Of a stretch of DNA of 64,000 bases, positions 45,989 to 54,575 are shown piece after piece. The notes under the pieces are model-generated. The model saw only the letters and a program-made list of their open reading frames with translations, was not told the origin of the DNA and did not search any database. Source of the DNA: Vibrio gazogenes (GTDB lineage Bacteria > Pseudomonadota > Gammaproteobacteria > Enterobacterales > Vibrionaceae); contig NZ_CP092588.1 of assembly GCF_023920225.1 (NCBI RefSeq), positions 868,001-932,000 on the forward strand, read 5' to 3'. Made by a program: the position numbers and the translations under genes. How positions within the stretch are numbered: the stretch's first letter is position 1; every line of letters starts with the position of its first letter.

Positions 45989-46790
45989 TCTGATCAAACA
46001 ACTGACCGCAGAGCGAGCCAAAAAGATAGAATGGTTACTCACTGATGTGGATGACACTTTAACGTGGCGCGGGCGAATTCCACCGGAAACGCTCACCGCT
46101 CTCGAACGGTTGCACCGCGCCGGGGTAAAAGTCGTTGCCGTAACCGGCGCTTGTGCCGGATGGTGCGATCATATCGCCAAACTTTGGCCGTTGTACGGAG
46201 TGATTGGGGAAAATGGCGCATTCTGGATGATCAAAAATCGCCACGGTTTTCAAACCCACTACACCCAACCGGTTGACACGATGCGTGTGCGTCAGGAGCA
46301 GCTCAGAGAAAAAATCGGGACGATTTTAGCCGATTACCCGGACGTCGATTTCGCCACAGACCAAGGTTACCGAATCTGCGACGTTGCGATTAATTTAAGT
46401 CAAGATCGCATTCCGGTGAACAAAACCATTGCACAAGACATTGCCCGGCGGATTGGTGACTTAAACATCGATGGCTCCCCCGTCAATGTGATGGTGAGCT
46501 CGATCCATATCAATGCGTGGGTGGGAGAACATAGCAAACAACGCAGTGGTAAGTCGTTTTTACGCAGCATCACGCAGCAGGATGAAATCGATTTGGCAAC
46601 CGTGACCTACATCGGTGATTCTCACAATGACGAAAGTATGTTCGCTTGGCTGCCACTGACCTTTGGCGTCAATAATATTCTTGCAGTCATGGATGATTTG
46701 ACTCATCAGCCCAGTTTCATCACCGAACGCAACGGCGGCTATGGATTTTCGGAACTGGCCGATAACTTATTACAACTGCGTGGCACATAA
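45981..46790 (+). CDS. HAD-family phosphatase in the ugp operon
   Basis: A 269-residue HAD hydrolase. DVDDTLTWRG is motif I (nucleophile plus acid Asp), AVTGACAGW carries motif II Thr, and TYIGDSHNDESMFAWL is motif IV. The insert is of the Cof (type IIB) kind. It starts inside the ugpC end (ATG 45981), which shows coupling. A natural guess is dephosphorylation of a glycerol-phosphate compound; the substrate is not shown by sequence. The E. coli ugp operon lacks this gene. Confidence 0.8.
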   Translation: MVSLIKQLTAERAKKIEWLLTDVDDTLTWRGRIPPETLTALERLHRAGVKVVAVTGACAGWCDHIAKLWPLYGVIGENGAFWMIKNRHGFQTHYTQPVDTMRVRQEQLREKIGTILADYPDVDFATDQGYRICDVAINLSQDRIPVNKTIAQDIARRIGDLNIDGSPVNVMVSSIHINAWVGEHSKQRSGKSFLRSITQQDEIDLATVTYIGDSHNDESMFAWLPLTFGVNNILAVMDDLTHQPSFITERNGGYGFSELADNLLQLRGT

Positions 46791-46826
46791 CCACGCCTTT
46801 TCCCGAGATGTGTTGCTTTTATGAAC

Positions 46827-46862
46827 AGCCCCAACGTCTCTCAGGCGCTGGGGCTGTCATTG
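46827..46862. terminator. Terminator at the end of the ugp operon
   Basis: CAGCCCCA ... TGGGGCTG forms a stem around an inner GCGC-containing loop, followed by TCATT. It lies between the converging HAD and lepB genes. Confidence 0.55.
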
Positions 46863-46894
46863 GAAACCTGTACGGGCATGGATGCAGATGCGTG

Positions 46895-47716
46895 TTATTT
46901 AACCGTTTTGCCAATCCTGCTGGTATCGTCGGCAAACCAGATTTGCGTTACCTGACCAATCACATCATTGACCGGGACAGTTCCCCAAAACCGGCTGTCG
47001 CTGCTGTTATCTCGCCAGTCGCCAAGAACAAACAACTCATTTTCAGGAATACGTCTTTCATTCATAGAGACCGAAATATCTCTGACTCTGCGATCCTCCG
47101 GGACAGCGAGCGAGGGCTCAGGCTTGCCATTACGATATACCACGCCATCGTGTATCGAGACCGTATCATCCCCCACTGCCGCAACCCTTTTAACATAGAG
47201 GATCCGCCGATCTTTCGGGTATAAAAATACGATCACATCCCCCACTTTGGGTTGGTGATATCGGGTATTCACCGTAATAAAGTCACCGGCCTGCAAAGTC
47301 GGTTCCATCGCTCTGGAAGGAATCTGATACGTTTGATAACCGAGAATCGCACCACGCGCAGAGAACAATGTATTGGCAATCAGCGAGACAGCCATCAATA
47401 TCGCCAGATACCAATACCAGCGGTTATATGGCTGTAATGGGTATTGCCGGTTTTTCAGTGCCAGTCTCACTGAACTGATGATGACAAAAATATAAAACCC
47501 GATAAAAAAGACAATCAGCGCTGCAATGCCATAGAACGTCGATAGCACACCAGCGATGCCCGCCACGAGGATGACACCATATTCAATACCGATAAGTGAC
47601 AAGCCCTTTTTTAAATCGCCGGCATAGACATGCCCAAGACCCGGTGTGAGCACTGACAACAGTGCTGCCCAAATTGGGTTTCTCTTTTTCGTCACGATGA
47701 TTGCTTCCTCGTTCAT
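46895..47716 (-). CDS. lepB: Signal peptidase I-family protein
   Basis: A 273-residue membrane protease. The N-terminal half holds about four hydrophobic segments, more than the two of E. coli LepB. The catalytic Ser is in QIPSRAMEPTL, the Lys in LYVKRVAAVGDD, and the C-terminal box is GDWRDNSSDSRFWG. The usual lepA-lepB-rnc context is absent, so this is probably an extra signal peptidase, with an N-terminal DUF-like membrane region containing LSVLTPGLGHVYAGDLKKG. Confidence 0.82.
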   Translation of the reverse strand: MNEEAIIVTKKRNPIWAALLSVLTPGLGHVYAGDLKKGLSLIGIEYGVILVAGIAGVLSTFYGIAALIVFFIGFYIFVIISSVRLALKNRQYPLQPYNRWYWYLAILMAVSLIANTLFSARGAILGYQTYQIPSRAMEPTLQAGDFITVNTRYHQPKVGDVIVFLYPKDRRILYVKRVAAVGDDTVSIHDGVVYRNGKPEPSLAVPEDRRVRDISVSMNERRIPENELFVLGDWRDNSSDSRFWGTVPVNDVIGQVTQIWFADDTSRIGKTVK

Positions 47717-47747
47717 TTAGATATCATCACTTCCGATGACAGAACCG

Positions 47748-48494
47748 TTATATTTTCGCGGCTTCGATCTGATTGCCAGTGACCGTCCCCAAGACCAGAC
47801 AGCTATCTTTAGTCTCAGAACTCAACACAAGCTCGCCATGTGAGTTCCAGACGGCGTTGCGACCACACGTGTCCCACCCGCCGGTGACTGAAATATGATT
47901 ACTCAAAAAAACAGGAAAACCATGTTCAGTTGCTGTTTGAGATAAAATCTTGCCATCCGGTACAAAACCGTGCTCTGAGATTAAAGCACTCACAACGTAG
48001 ATATCGGCACCGGCTGCTTTGGCGCGCTGAGCATGCTGAGGGTCGGCAAAATCGGCACAAACCGCCAATGCGATTTGATATCCTTTGATGTGGAAACAGT
48101 AATCCGTCTCACCTGATGAGCAATACACCTCTTCTCCCGCATGTAAGGACTGTTTTACATAAAACTGCACAGTGCCGTCAGGAAAACAGATAACCGCACC
48201 GATTGTTGGTTTGCTCGATTGTTCCTGTTTAAGCGGGCATCCGGCGATAACGACAATATCGTGGTCAACAGCGGCTTGAGATAGCGTCTGGAAGTGCGAT
48301 GACTCTGGCGGTACAGCCAACTCAGCCAACAGCTCAAGTTCATACCCCGTTAATGACAGTTCCGGAAATACCACCACATCAGCTTGGGAAGAAGCTGCGC
48401 GTTCAATCATGTAAAGATGCTGTTCAAGGTTGGCCTTTACATCGCCTTTGCTGACTGGGATTTGAGCCAGACTGATCGTAACACTTGTGTTCAA
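47748..48494 (-). CDS. Carbon-nitrogen hydrolase (nitrilase superfamily)
   Basis: A 248-residue enzyme with the family triad: Glu in VFPELSLTGYE, Lys in YVKQSLHAGE, and Cys in ALAVCADFADP. Members hydrolyse amides or nitriles; the substrate is unknown. The start is probably TTG 48494, because AAGGAGG ends 4 nt before it; the frame's ATG at 48518 has no site. It is preceded closely by the alpha/beta hydrolase gene on the same strand. Confidence 0.82.
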   Translation of the reverse strand: MNTSVTISLAQIPVSKGDVKANLEQHLYMIERAASSQADVVVFPELSLTGYELELLAELAVPPESSHFQTLSQAAVDHDIVVIAGCPLKQEQSSKPTIGAVICFPDGTVQFYVKQSLHAGEEVYCSSGETDYCFHIKGYQIALAVCADFADPQHAQRAKAAGADIYVVSALISEHGFVPDGKILSQTATEHGFPVFLSNHISVTGGWDTCGRNAVWNSHGELVLSSETKDSCLVLGTVTGNQIEAAKI

Positions 48495-48530
48495 GTTTCC
48501 TCCTTCAATGACAAACATGCTAAATGATGA

Positions 48531-49520
48531 TTATGTGTGTGGTGACAAAACTTGAATAAGATAAGTGGCAATTTGATCGCCAATACTTTTTTGGAACTCA
48601 ACACGATCAAAGCCTTGCGGATCTTGTGCGATGACGCCTAACGTCGCTTTCAAAGAATCAGGGTAAGCCGTTAAAAATGAGTAATGCCCCGCATTAGGAA
48701 TGACTTTGACCGTGAGTCGCCCCGTTTTTTCAAGGCCATTTTTTATCACTTGCGCATTGTACGCCGCAGTCAGCTCTTGATCTTTTCCTGCGACGAGCAA
48801 TAACGTTGGAATATCGACATTGTCAAAGGCGTGTTTAGACAAAAAGAGCGCACCAACAGGCGCCATTAATACTTGAGCCCGAATTCTGGTATCTTTTGAA
48901 TTCACCGTAATGTTTTGGGTTAATTCACCACTCAAGACTGGGGCACAGTAAGGATCGGGCAGTGTTGGTAAACTTTTACATAAATCAATCAGTGCTTTGG
49001 TCTTCGCGATGGCACCGGAAACAACCAGGGCTGTGTACCCACCAATAGAGTGCCCTAATACAGCAATTTTTTGTGGGTCAATATGAGCGCTTAACTTTGG
49101 TATTGCGAATAACTTGTCTATCGACGCAGAGATATCCTTCGGCCTGTTGACATAATTCTCGACCTTACCTTCCAGTGAATTATCGAGGTAATTATTGTGA
49201 GGATGCAAAGGCATCGCAACAATAAAGCCATGGTGAACGAGTGAAAGCGCGATATCCTTGTAGGATAAGCCACTGCTGCCTGAACCATGCGATAAAACCG
49301 CTAATGGAAAGCGACCGTCTTCCATTGCCCCGCCAATCGCAACATTCAGCGTAAAAGGGCCGAAATCAACCGACTTTGGCTTCGATGTGGTCGGATAAAG
49401 CACAAACATTGATAAACCATTTGTTGAGACGTTATCTAACCGTCGAAAACCAACATCATGGGCATTTGCCGATATTGATGTCAATACTATGAATAGCAAC
49501 GCTATTTTCAAATCATTCAA
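48531..49520 (-). CDS. Secreted alpha/beta hydrolase (dienelactone hydrolase/PAF-AH-like)
   Basis: About 330 residues. A signal peptide (LKIALLFIVLTSISANA) precedes an alpha/beta hydrolase fold: LSHGSGSSG near the oxyanion hole, nucleophile Ser in LGHSIGGYTA, acid in VAGKDQELTAAY, and the late His in NAGHYSF. The likely start is TTG 49520, 9 nt after AAAGGG; the longer frame begins inside a repeated integron-end element and looks non-native upstream. The substrate is unknown. Confidence 0.78.
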   Translation of the reverse strand: MNDLKIALLFIVLTSISANAHDVGFRRLDNVSTNGLSMFVLYPTTSKPKSVDFGPFTLNVAIGGAMEDGRFPLAVLSHGSGSSGLSYKDIALSLVHHGFIVAMPLHPHNNYLDNSLEGKVENYVNRPKDISASIDKLFAIPKLSAHIDPQKIAVLGHSIGGYTALVVSGAIAKTKALIDLCKSLPTLPDPYCAPVLSGELTQNITVNSKDTRIRAQVLMAPVGALFLSKHAFDNVDIPTLLLVAGKDQELTAAYNAQVIKNGLEKTGRLTVKVIPNAGHYSFLTAYPDSLKATLGVIAQDPQGFDRVEFQKSIGDQIATYLIQVLSPHT

Positions 49521-49592
49521 TTGATCAATCCCTTTAAACTCGCAGCTCACTCTCAGTCGAAGAATTCTAAAATGGTATACCGCTAGATTACC

Positions 49593-49846
49593 CAATGCCT
49601 ACAGTGTGGCGAGCTGCCGCGCAAAAGTCTATGGCTTTTCATCGGGTTAAATCCATATCGTTATCTTTTCCCGAGACACTTCACACCAATGCATCGTTCA
49701 TGCTATCTGTCACACCGACGATGCGATTGAGACGTCAAAAAAGAAAAAGCCGCAGACGAATATCTGCGGCCTTGAATGTAACGATGAGTCAGAAATGGTT
49801 ATCTATTCAGTGACTTAAAAATCCTACGCGTGGCAATGCTTGTTAT
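49593..49846 (-). repeat. Integron-end element, copy 1 (X1)
   Basis: About 254 bp, nearly identical to 55486-55738. On the minus strand it starts with an attC-type end (ATAACAAGCATTGCCACGCG), then has the terminator GCCGCAGA-TATTCG-TCTGCGGC plus T-run (49749-49770), and ends TGTGGGCATTG-like. It closes the left end of cassette array 1, as copy 2 closes array 2. Short frames in it are not genes. Confidence 0.85.
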
Positions 49847-50329
49847 GTGTCGTCGCAACAATTTCACCCTTTGATAGCCTTAGAACAGAAACGTATTCCG
49901 CTAACGAATACAGTTGTAGTGACCTGCTCCCCTGAGTACCAAGCCAAAAATGAGTTACTACAAAGCATGCCAGGTGTCGGTAAAATAGTCGCCGCTTCTA
50001 TCATCAGTAACGTACCTGAACTCGGTTACATCACCAATAAGCAAGCCTCTTCTCTCATTGGAGTTGCTCCAATAACAAGAGAAAGCGGTCGCCAAAAAGG
50101 TAAGCGAATGATCCAAGGTGGACGTGCTCAAGTGAGAACCGTTTTATATATGGCGATGATGTCGGCTATCCAGTGTAACTCCATTTTCAAAGCCACATAT
50201 GAACGATTACTAGCGGCAGGAAAACCCAAAAAAGTGGCTATCGTTGCCTGTATGAGAAAGATGGTTGTAATACTCAATTCGATGTTGAGGGACGGTGTTA
50301 TGTGGGATAAAGATAGCGTCAAAAATTAA
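49847..50329 (+). pseudogene. IS110/IS1111-family transposase, C-terminal fragment
   Basis: About 160 codons remain of a normal length near 310-340. LLQSMPGVGKIVAASIISNVPELG and LIGVAPITRESGRQKGKRMIQGGRAQVRTVLYMAMMSA are the C-terminal transposase_20 region of IS110-type enzymes. The N-terminal DEDD catalytic half is missing; the frame begins exactly at the attC-type boundary of element X1. The 3' end of the element interrupts another attC (about 50340-50365), matching the known attC preference of IS1111-type elements. Confidence 0.85.
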
Positions 50330-50369
50330 CTATTGACGCCATAGTTTCTTGTTATAGCGCAACTAGCCT

Positions 50370-50960
50370 CTAGCTATGAACCTCCATCAGTTTATTGAAT
50401 ATAGATGTTAATTCATGTGCTCTAGGTGCATCATTGAAGATATGGCATACCTCCAACGTAGTCAGGAATGAAAGCATCAAAGATTGCTTTACTAGCCACT
50501 GAATTTGCTCTTCTGAATGCCCACCGGCTATTCGATGACCTTTATCGCGACTAGCTGATTGATAAAGCCCACCGTGAGTGAAATCATGCAAGAACTCTTT
50601 TATTTCACTCATACGCTGAGACAAATGACCATGTCGATAACCTTCAGTTTGTTCGACTTGAGCAAGTTGGACTTTAATACCCGGTGGCTCTTTACCTTTC
50701 ATAAACTTCAGTAGTTGATCTTCTGATGCACAACGATACATCCAGATACCGCGTAAGAACGCGTCCCTTTGTGGGCGAAGTAGGGCTAGCGCTGAACCAT
50801 GATACCCAAGGCTAATTAATTTTATAATTGCAGCATTGTGTTCAAGCGCTAATTGTAACAAAGCGAGGGGAACAACTTTCTTATGTTCTGGTTCAAGTTC
50901 GAGACCATTGAGGAGCGACTCATAACTTTTAACCCAATTTTCAGCTAACTCTATTTTCAT
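50370..50960 (-). CDS. Cassette gene, hypothetical protein (DUF5677/DUF6988-like)
   Basis: A 196-residue helical protein. LISLGYHGSALALLRPQRDAFLRGIWMYRCAS and FLHDFTHGGLYQSASR resemble the helical HEPN-like families found in integron cassettes, but I cannot name it with certainty. ATG 50960 (MKIELAENW) is the start; the longer frame upstream is attC sequence. The attC after it has been broken by the IS110-type element. Confidence 0.65.
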   Translation of the reverse strand: MKIELAENWVKSYESLLNGLELEPEHKKVVPLALLQLALEHNAAIIKLISLGYHGSALALLRPQRDAFLRGIWMYRCASEDQLLKFMKGKEPPGIKVQLAQVEQTEGYRHGHLSQRMSEIKEFLHDFTHGGLYQSASRDKGHRIAGGHSEEQIQWLVKQSLMLSFLTTLEVCHIFNDAPRAHELTSIFNKLMEVHS

Positions 50961-50973
50961 ATTGCCCTCTGCG

Positions 50974-51080
50974 CTATAACGCCCTAATAACTGGCGCGTA
51001 GGTTGGCTTTGTTTTTGCCATCTTTTTCTTTTGCGAAAACGATGACAACTGTTATGCGTCCAGTTGATTAACTTGTTATA
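50974..51080 (-). other. attC site after the DUF4365 cassette
   Basis: On the minus strand, ATATAACAAGTTAATCAACTGG begins one arm and CGCCAGTTATTAGGGCGTTATAG ends the other (positions 51080 to 50974). AACTGG / CCAGTT and the outer ends pair as expected for R'' and R'. The region between can fold. It supports cassette organisation. Confidence 0.8.
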
Positions 51081-51085
51081 TCTCT

Positions 51086-52033
51086 TTACCACTGTAAATC
51101 ATCAGTTGTGAATGTCTTACCTTGGAATTTGCTCTTATCTGATAGAAAGCCATCTATTTCCATAAATGCCCTACCAAGATCATTTAGCTCTAGCTGTAAT
51201 CGATATGTAGCAACTTCTCCATCTTCTTGATAAGGGACTATTTCATCTGGCTCGTTGTACCACTCTTCAAATGACATTCCATGTATTGCCCTACCTTCCT
51301 CTTTATCGTAAGCCATATAGCACTCGGCATCCCATTGGCCAACACTACCATCACGATGGGCCTCTAAATCCATTCGGAAATTAGCCCATGGCAAGAAAAA
51401 TTCTAGAGCTTCTTCAATTGACATGCCAGGGCAATATGTCATTGGCCAATGCTGGCTGTCATCTTCACAACTCAGCCTTATTTGATACCTGCTAAGTGAC
51501 TTATTGATCCAGTCATCAAATTCAACAAAAACCTCTTGCCCATCGTTTATTTTTTCCATCCAATAACGATCAAGCTTCAACTTGTTAAGCTTTTGTATGT
51601 AAGGCTCTGGCTGAGTTAGTTTGCTTAGAATTATTAAGCTTCGCTCATCCATAATTTGATTTTTAGGGACTTCTATTTTCCATCCTTTACCAGTGGAAAC
51701 AACAGTGCTTTCATTAATAGCCTGCCAATACAAAATATCATCATCTGTATTGTATAAAACTAAAATCACTGGAAGCGTATGGTTAGACCAATATTCAATA
51801 TGTTTATCTCCTGTTCTGAAAACATATAAATCATCCTTTTCTTCAGAGAAAAAGCTCATTCCTGACTTTATTTGTATACCTATTAATTGCCCTGTAGGGT
51901 ACTTTTCATTGGTAGTTTCAACATGAGCATCAATACCGAAATCATGCACCATTTGCTCTCTGAACAACCACCCGTGAGAGGAAAAATAGTAATCTAGTTT
52001 GGTTACACCCAATCTTTCAGTTTGTGTCAGCAT
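51086..52033 (-). CDS. DUF4365 nuclease-like cassette protein
   Basis: A 315-residue protein whose first 150 residues match DUF4365: LFREQMVHDFGIDAHVET, then GQLIGIQIKSG, which gives Asp ... Gln-x-Lys of the PD-(D/E)xK nuclease fold, and LPVILVLYNTDDDILYWQAI. DUF4365 proteins are predicted endonuclease-like and often sit in defence islands. The C-terminal half is unknown. It is a promoter-less cassette gene with an attC on each side. A defence role is inference. Confidence 0.75.
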   Translation of the reverse strand: MLTQTERLGVTKLDYYFSSHGWLFREQMVHDFGIDAHVETTNEKYPTGQLIGIQIKSGMSFFSEEKDDLYVFRTGDKHIEYWSNHTLPVILVLYNTDDDILYWQAINESTVVSTGKGWKIEVPKNQIMDERSLIILSKLTQPEPYIQKLNKLKLDRYWMEKINDGQEVFVEFDDWINKSLSRYQIRLSCEDDSQHWPMTYCPGMSIEEALEFFLPWANFRMDLEAHRDGSVGQWDAECYMAYDKEEGRAIHGMSFEEWYNEPDEIVPYQEDGEVATYRLQLELNDLGRAFMEIDGFLSDKSKFQGKTFTTDDLQW

Positions 52034-52054
52034 ATTCCTCAGCCTTGCTTTGAT

Positions 52055-52150
52055 TTATAACGCAAAGTTCATTTGCCGAGTGCTGGCGCGATATTTTGGG
52101 AACCAAAATTCGTGACAGTACGAGGTCAATTGGAACGTCTCTTGTTAGGT
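52055..52150 (-). other. attC site after the 227-residue membrane cassette
   Basis: The minus strand begins ACCTAACAAGAG and ends TTTGCGTTATAA. GTTAGGT on the plus strand fits the core GTTRRRY. The inner part shares a TTTTGG..AACC..AAATTCGTGACAG block with the attC at 56863. Confidence 0.75.
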
Positions 52151-52157
52151 GTTTCTT

Positions 52158-52841
52158 CTATTTCTCAAGCTTTTCTGTTGCTGTTCTAACAGTTTGTATT
52201 GCTTCCCCTGTTGCAGAACCTAAGCTCTTTGCATAATTTATAACCGTTAACGAATCACTGTATGCATTTATATAATTGGGAAGGTCTAAGAATTTAATAT
52301 TTAGCGTCTTCTTAGCCCACTCCGTCATCTGTTTTGGAACTCGATGAGGGTAACGAATACTTAAGTCTAAAATTTCTCTCGCTTGTCGTTGCAATATTTC
52401 AAACGATTCACGAGCACTTTCCAGTTCTCGTTCTCGTTCTCGTTCTCGTTCTCGTTTAGGCAATACCCCCTGATCCCATGATAAAGTTCGTTTTTCATCT
52501 TCGGTAAGGTTTTTAATTCCAGCTTGATACATTGAATAATTACTGACAACAACTGACCTCATGTATACCTTAAAGTAATTATCTAATATAGAAATCCTTC
52601 TTTCCGCAAGATTTTCACCAACTTTTAAATCAAGTTCATATTTACGGATGTTTTTTGCACTATTGTTTGAATTAAATTGATTAATACCAGAAAGAAGGAC
52701 TAAAACGATAGAAAAAGAACCAACGAAACGTACAGCCATCTTGGCACGCGAGTTATCTGGAGATAGCACTCTATTTAAATGCCACACTGAAATAACACAG
52801 ATAATTGAGAGCAATACTACTGATAAAGATATTATATTCAT
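52158..52841 (-). CDS. Cassette membrane protein with an Arg-Glu repeat
   Basis: A 227-residue protein. Two N-terminal helices (ISLSVVLLSIICVISVWHL and VRFVGSFSIVLVLLSGI) precede a helical soluble part, with the run RERERERERELE near residue 132 encoded by a tandem hexanucleotide (52425-52454). No known family. Repeat changes in whole units would lengthen or shorten a charged helix without a frame change. Confidence 0.6.
   Translation of the reverse strand: MNIISLSVVLLSIICVISVWHLNRVLSPDNSRAKMAVRFVGSFSIVLVLLSGINQFNSNNSAKNIRKYELDLKVGENLAERRISILDNYFKVYMRSVVVSNYSMYQAGIKNLTEDEKRTLSWDQGVLPKRERERERERELESARESFEILQRQAREILDLSIRYPHRVPKQMTEWAKKTLNIKFLDLPNYINAYSDSLTVINYAKSLGSATGEAIQTVRTATEKLEK
52425..52454. 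repeat. Five tandem TTCTCG units inside a cassette gene
   Basis: A perfect 6-bp repeat, five copies, coding (Arg-Glu)n on the minus strand. A unit of six keeps frame. Confidence 0.9.
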
Positions 52842-52972
52842 TATTAATTAAACTCTTATACATTTTTAATGGCTATTGAATGACACATAGTCACGTGCAT
52901 CAAAGCCACAGGATAATATTTACTACAAGTGTCTGAGCAAATAATGTCTGCTGATGCACTTTTTAAAGTGCG

Positions 52973-53932
52973 CTAATCGAGGTTCGCAAACATGTCTTGT
53001 TGCCCATTTCTTAGTGCTTTTTGGTGACGGTGATTTTTACCTTGAGCAGTCTCTAGTAAAATGCCCTCATGACCGTTTTCGATCACTGTTTCTACTGAGT
53101 AACCCGTGATAGCAACCTCGCCGATTTCATCTAGTTTACGATGGATATGCAATACACATTTGATTGAAGCACCATGAGTAAAACTAATTTTCTCTGTCAA
53201 TACATCATTTTTAAAGTCTTTATCATTCATGGAGAAACTGATGCTTTCACCTTGATAAACTCCCTTCCATTTGTGTTTACCAGCCTTCAATACGGGAGAA
53301 ATAATTTCAATTACCGCTTCATCTTCAATTTGCACGGGTAAAACGTTCGAATGAAGGATAAAACGTTTAAAGTCAGTACGTTTAACAATCACCTCATCAA
53401 ATACATCCTTACCCTCGATATCTAAGCCGTTGATTCCAATTTTTGTAACTCTCGGTGTGTTATTTAACTGTTTATAAAAATTGGATTTACGAGTTACTAC
53501 TTTGTAGTTGCTATCAACTAACTTAGCAACCTTTTCAACAGTTTCCTTAGTAACGTTATCTGCTTCAACCTCATTTTCAAGTTTGGCAAGGCGAGCCTTA
53601 CGCTAAAGTATACTAAGCTTCAGATCTTCTTTTTTAAGTTGTTCTAATTCAGGATTATTTGTTGGAATACGTGAAACTATAATGCTAGTAACACCAATAA
53701 TCACAGATAACACCCCTGCGTTTGCATTTGCAAAAGCCCATATATCCCTGAGACCACCTTCTTTCCATGCCTCTGCATCGATGATGATATGAGTATTTAG
53801 AGCCTTAGCTACTTCTTGCACGATAGCTAATAGTTCTGCCTCACATTTATTTCGAACAATTGCATCCATACGGTGCAATTCATCATTCAAGTAGTAGTGC
53901 ATCTGAAGTTTGGTACTGGGAGCTTGTTGCAT
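52973..53932 (-). pseudogene. Cassette gene split by one in-frame amber codon
   Basis: Two parts lie in the same frame: 53603-53932 (start MQQAPSTKLQ after AAAGGTGA) and its continuation 53602-52973, separated only by TAG at 53603-53605 (KLSIL-stop-RKARLAKLENEVEADN). Read through, the protein has about 319 residues, with one hydrophobic segment (NANAGVLSVIIGVTSIIVS) and a soluble C-terminal domain. No family is recognised. The C-terminal part shows no decay, so the stop is recent, a sequencing error, or read through. It is the first cassette after attI copy A. Confidence 0.75.
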
Positions 53933-54040
53933 GGAGTCACCTTTTAAATTTATCCACACATTTAATATGGTTTAATTCATAAAAATCAAGTGGTTTTAAA
54001 TAAAATAGATTGTATATATGACTATTCGTGAGTAGAAATA

Positions 54041-54231
54041 TAACATTTCTTATAAATACCACTCTATGAGAATACTTCCGTATAACTTAATTCTTTTTCT
54101 AAACTGAATCCCACAACTCACCATCAAATAGTAAAAAGTCGGATCTTTTTCAACATCTATCGCAAAATGCTGACTTGTTCGATCTAATTTATCCACGTTG
54201 TGATTTGATAAAAACAGTGCTGGAGTTATCA
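54041..54231. other. attI-like region, copy A
   Basis: This is the segment between the first cassette and the intIA remnant. Its left edge (minus strand GAAATGTTATAT) is exactly where similarity to copy B (59353 onwards) begins, and different cassettes lie beyond it in each copy, as expected at an attI crossover. The LexA-type box present in copy B is partly deleted here. Confidence 0.65.
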
Positions 54232-54356
54232 ATGAAATCCCTGTTTCTCACGAATTTAAAAGAGTTGATGCAGGCTCGTCACTACGCGTGAAAAACCATT
54301 AAAACGTATCTTTATTGGGTGGTGTAAAGAGTCCGCTTTCACATCTCATGGTGTAG
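54232..54356 (+). pseudogene. intIA: Integron integrase intIA remnant, copy A
   Basis: MKSLFLTNLKELMQARHYA, a stop, then KTIKTYLYWVV match the N terminus of Vibrio IntIA (MKSQFL..REFMQTRYYAKKTIEAYLHWI). In another frame GGVKSPLSHLMV plus stop matches the IntIA C terminus (GASGVLSPLSRL). So about 270 internal codons, including the catalytic Arg, His and Tyr, are gone. One stop lies at 54289. The gene points away from the cassettes, as in an intact integron. No activity is possible. Confidence 0.85.
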
Positions 54357-54575
54357 CATGACATTTTTCCACGCTACCGCTCTTTCGCATACGAAATGTG
54401 GGTATAAACATTTATCAATTCATTGCATATATTTATAGCAAAGAGTCACGGTAATGCCTACGGTAAATGAGGAATCGACTATAAAAAAACAATCTGGCTA
54501 GCGGATGAAAGATAAGGGGATAAAGAGGAAGACACAAGGCACACATCATTTTCGATGCGTGCTGCATAAGTGGAA

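Noticed and set aside
46895..47716. Housekeeping lepB
   Set aside because: The motifs are right, but the lepA-rnc context is missing and the N-terminal half is unusual, so I treat it as an accessory signal peptidase.
49595..49813. 72-codon plus-strand frame (and its twin at 55488)
   Set aside because: It lies in the repeated X element across a terminator hairpin; the twin has a different end, so the frame is not conserved.
52842..52972. Possible attC between the amber-split gene and the 227-residue gene
   Set aside because: GCGCACTTT..AAAGTGC pairs locally, but neither end has a core site like AACAA or GTTA, so I did not call it.
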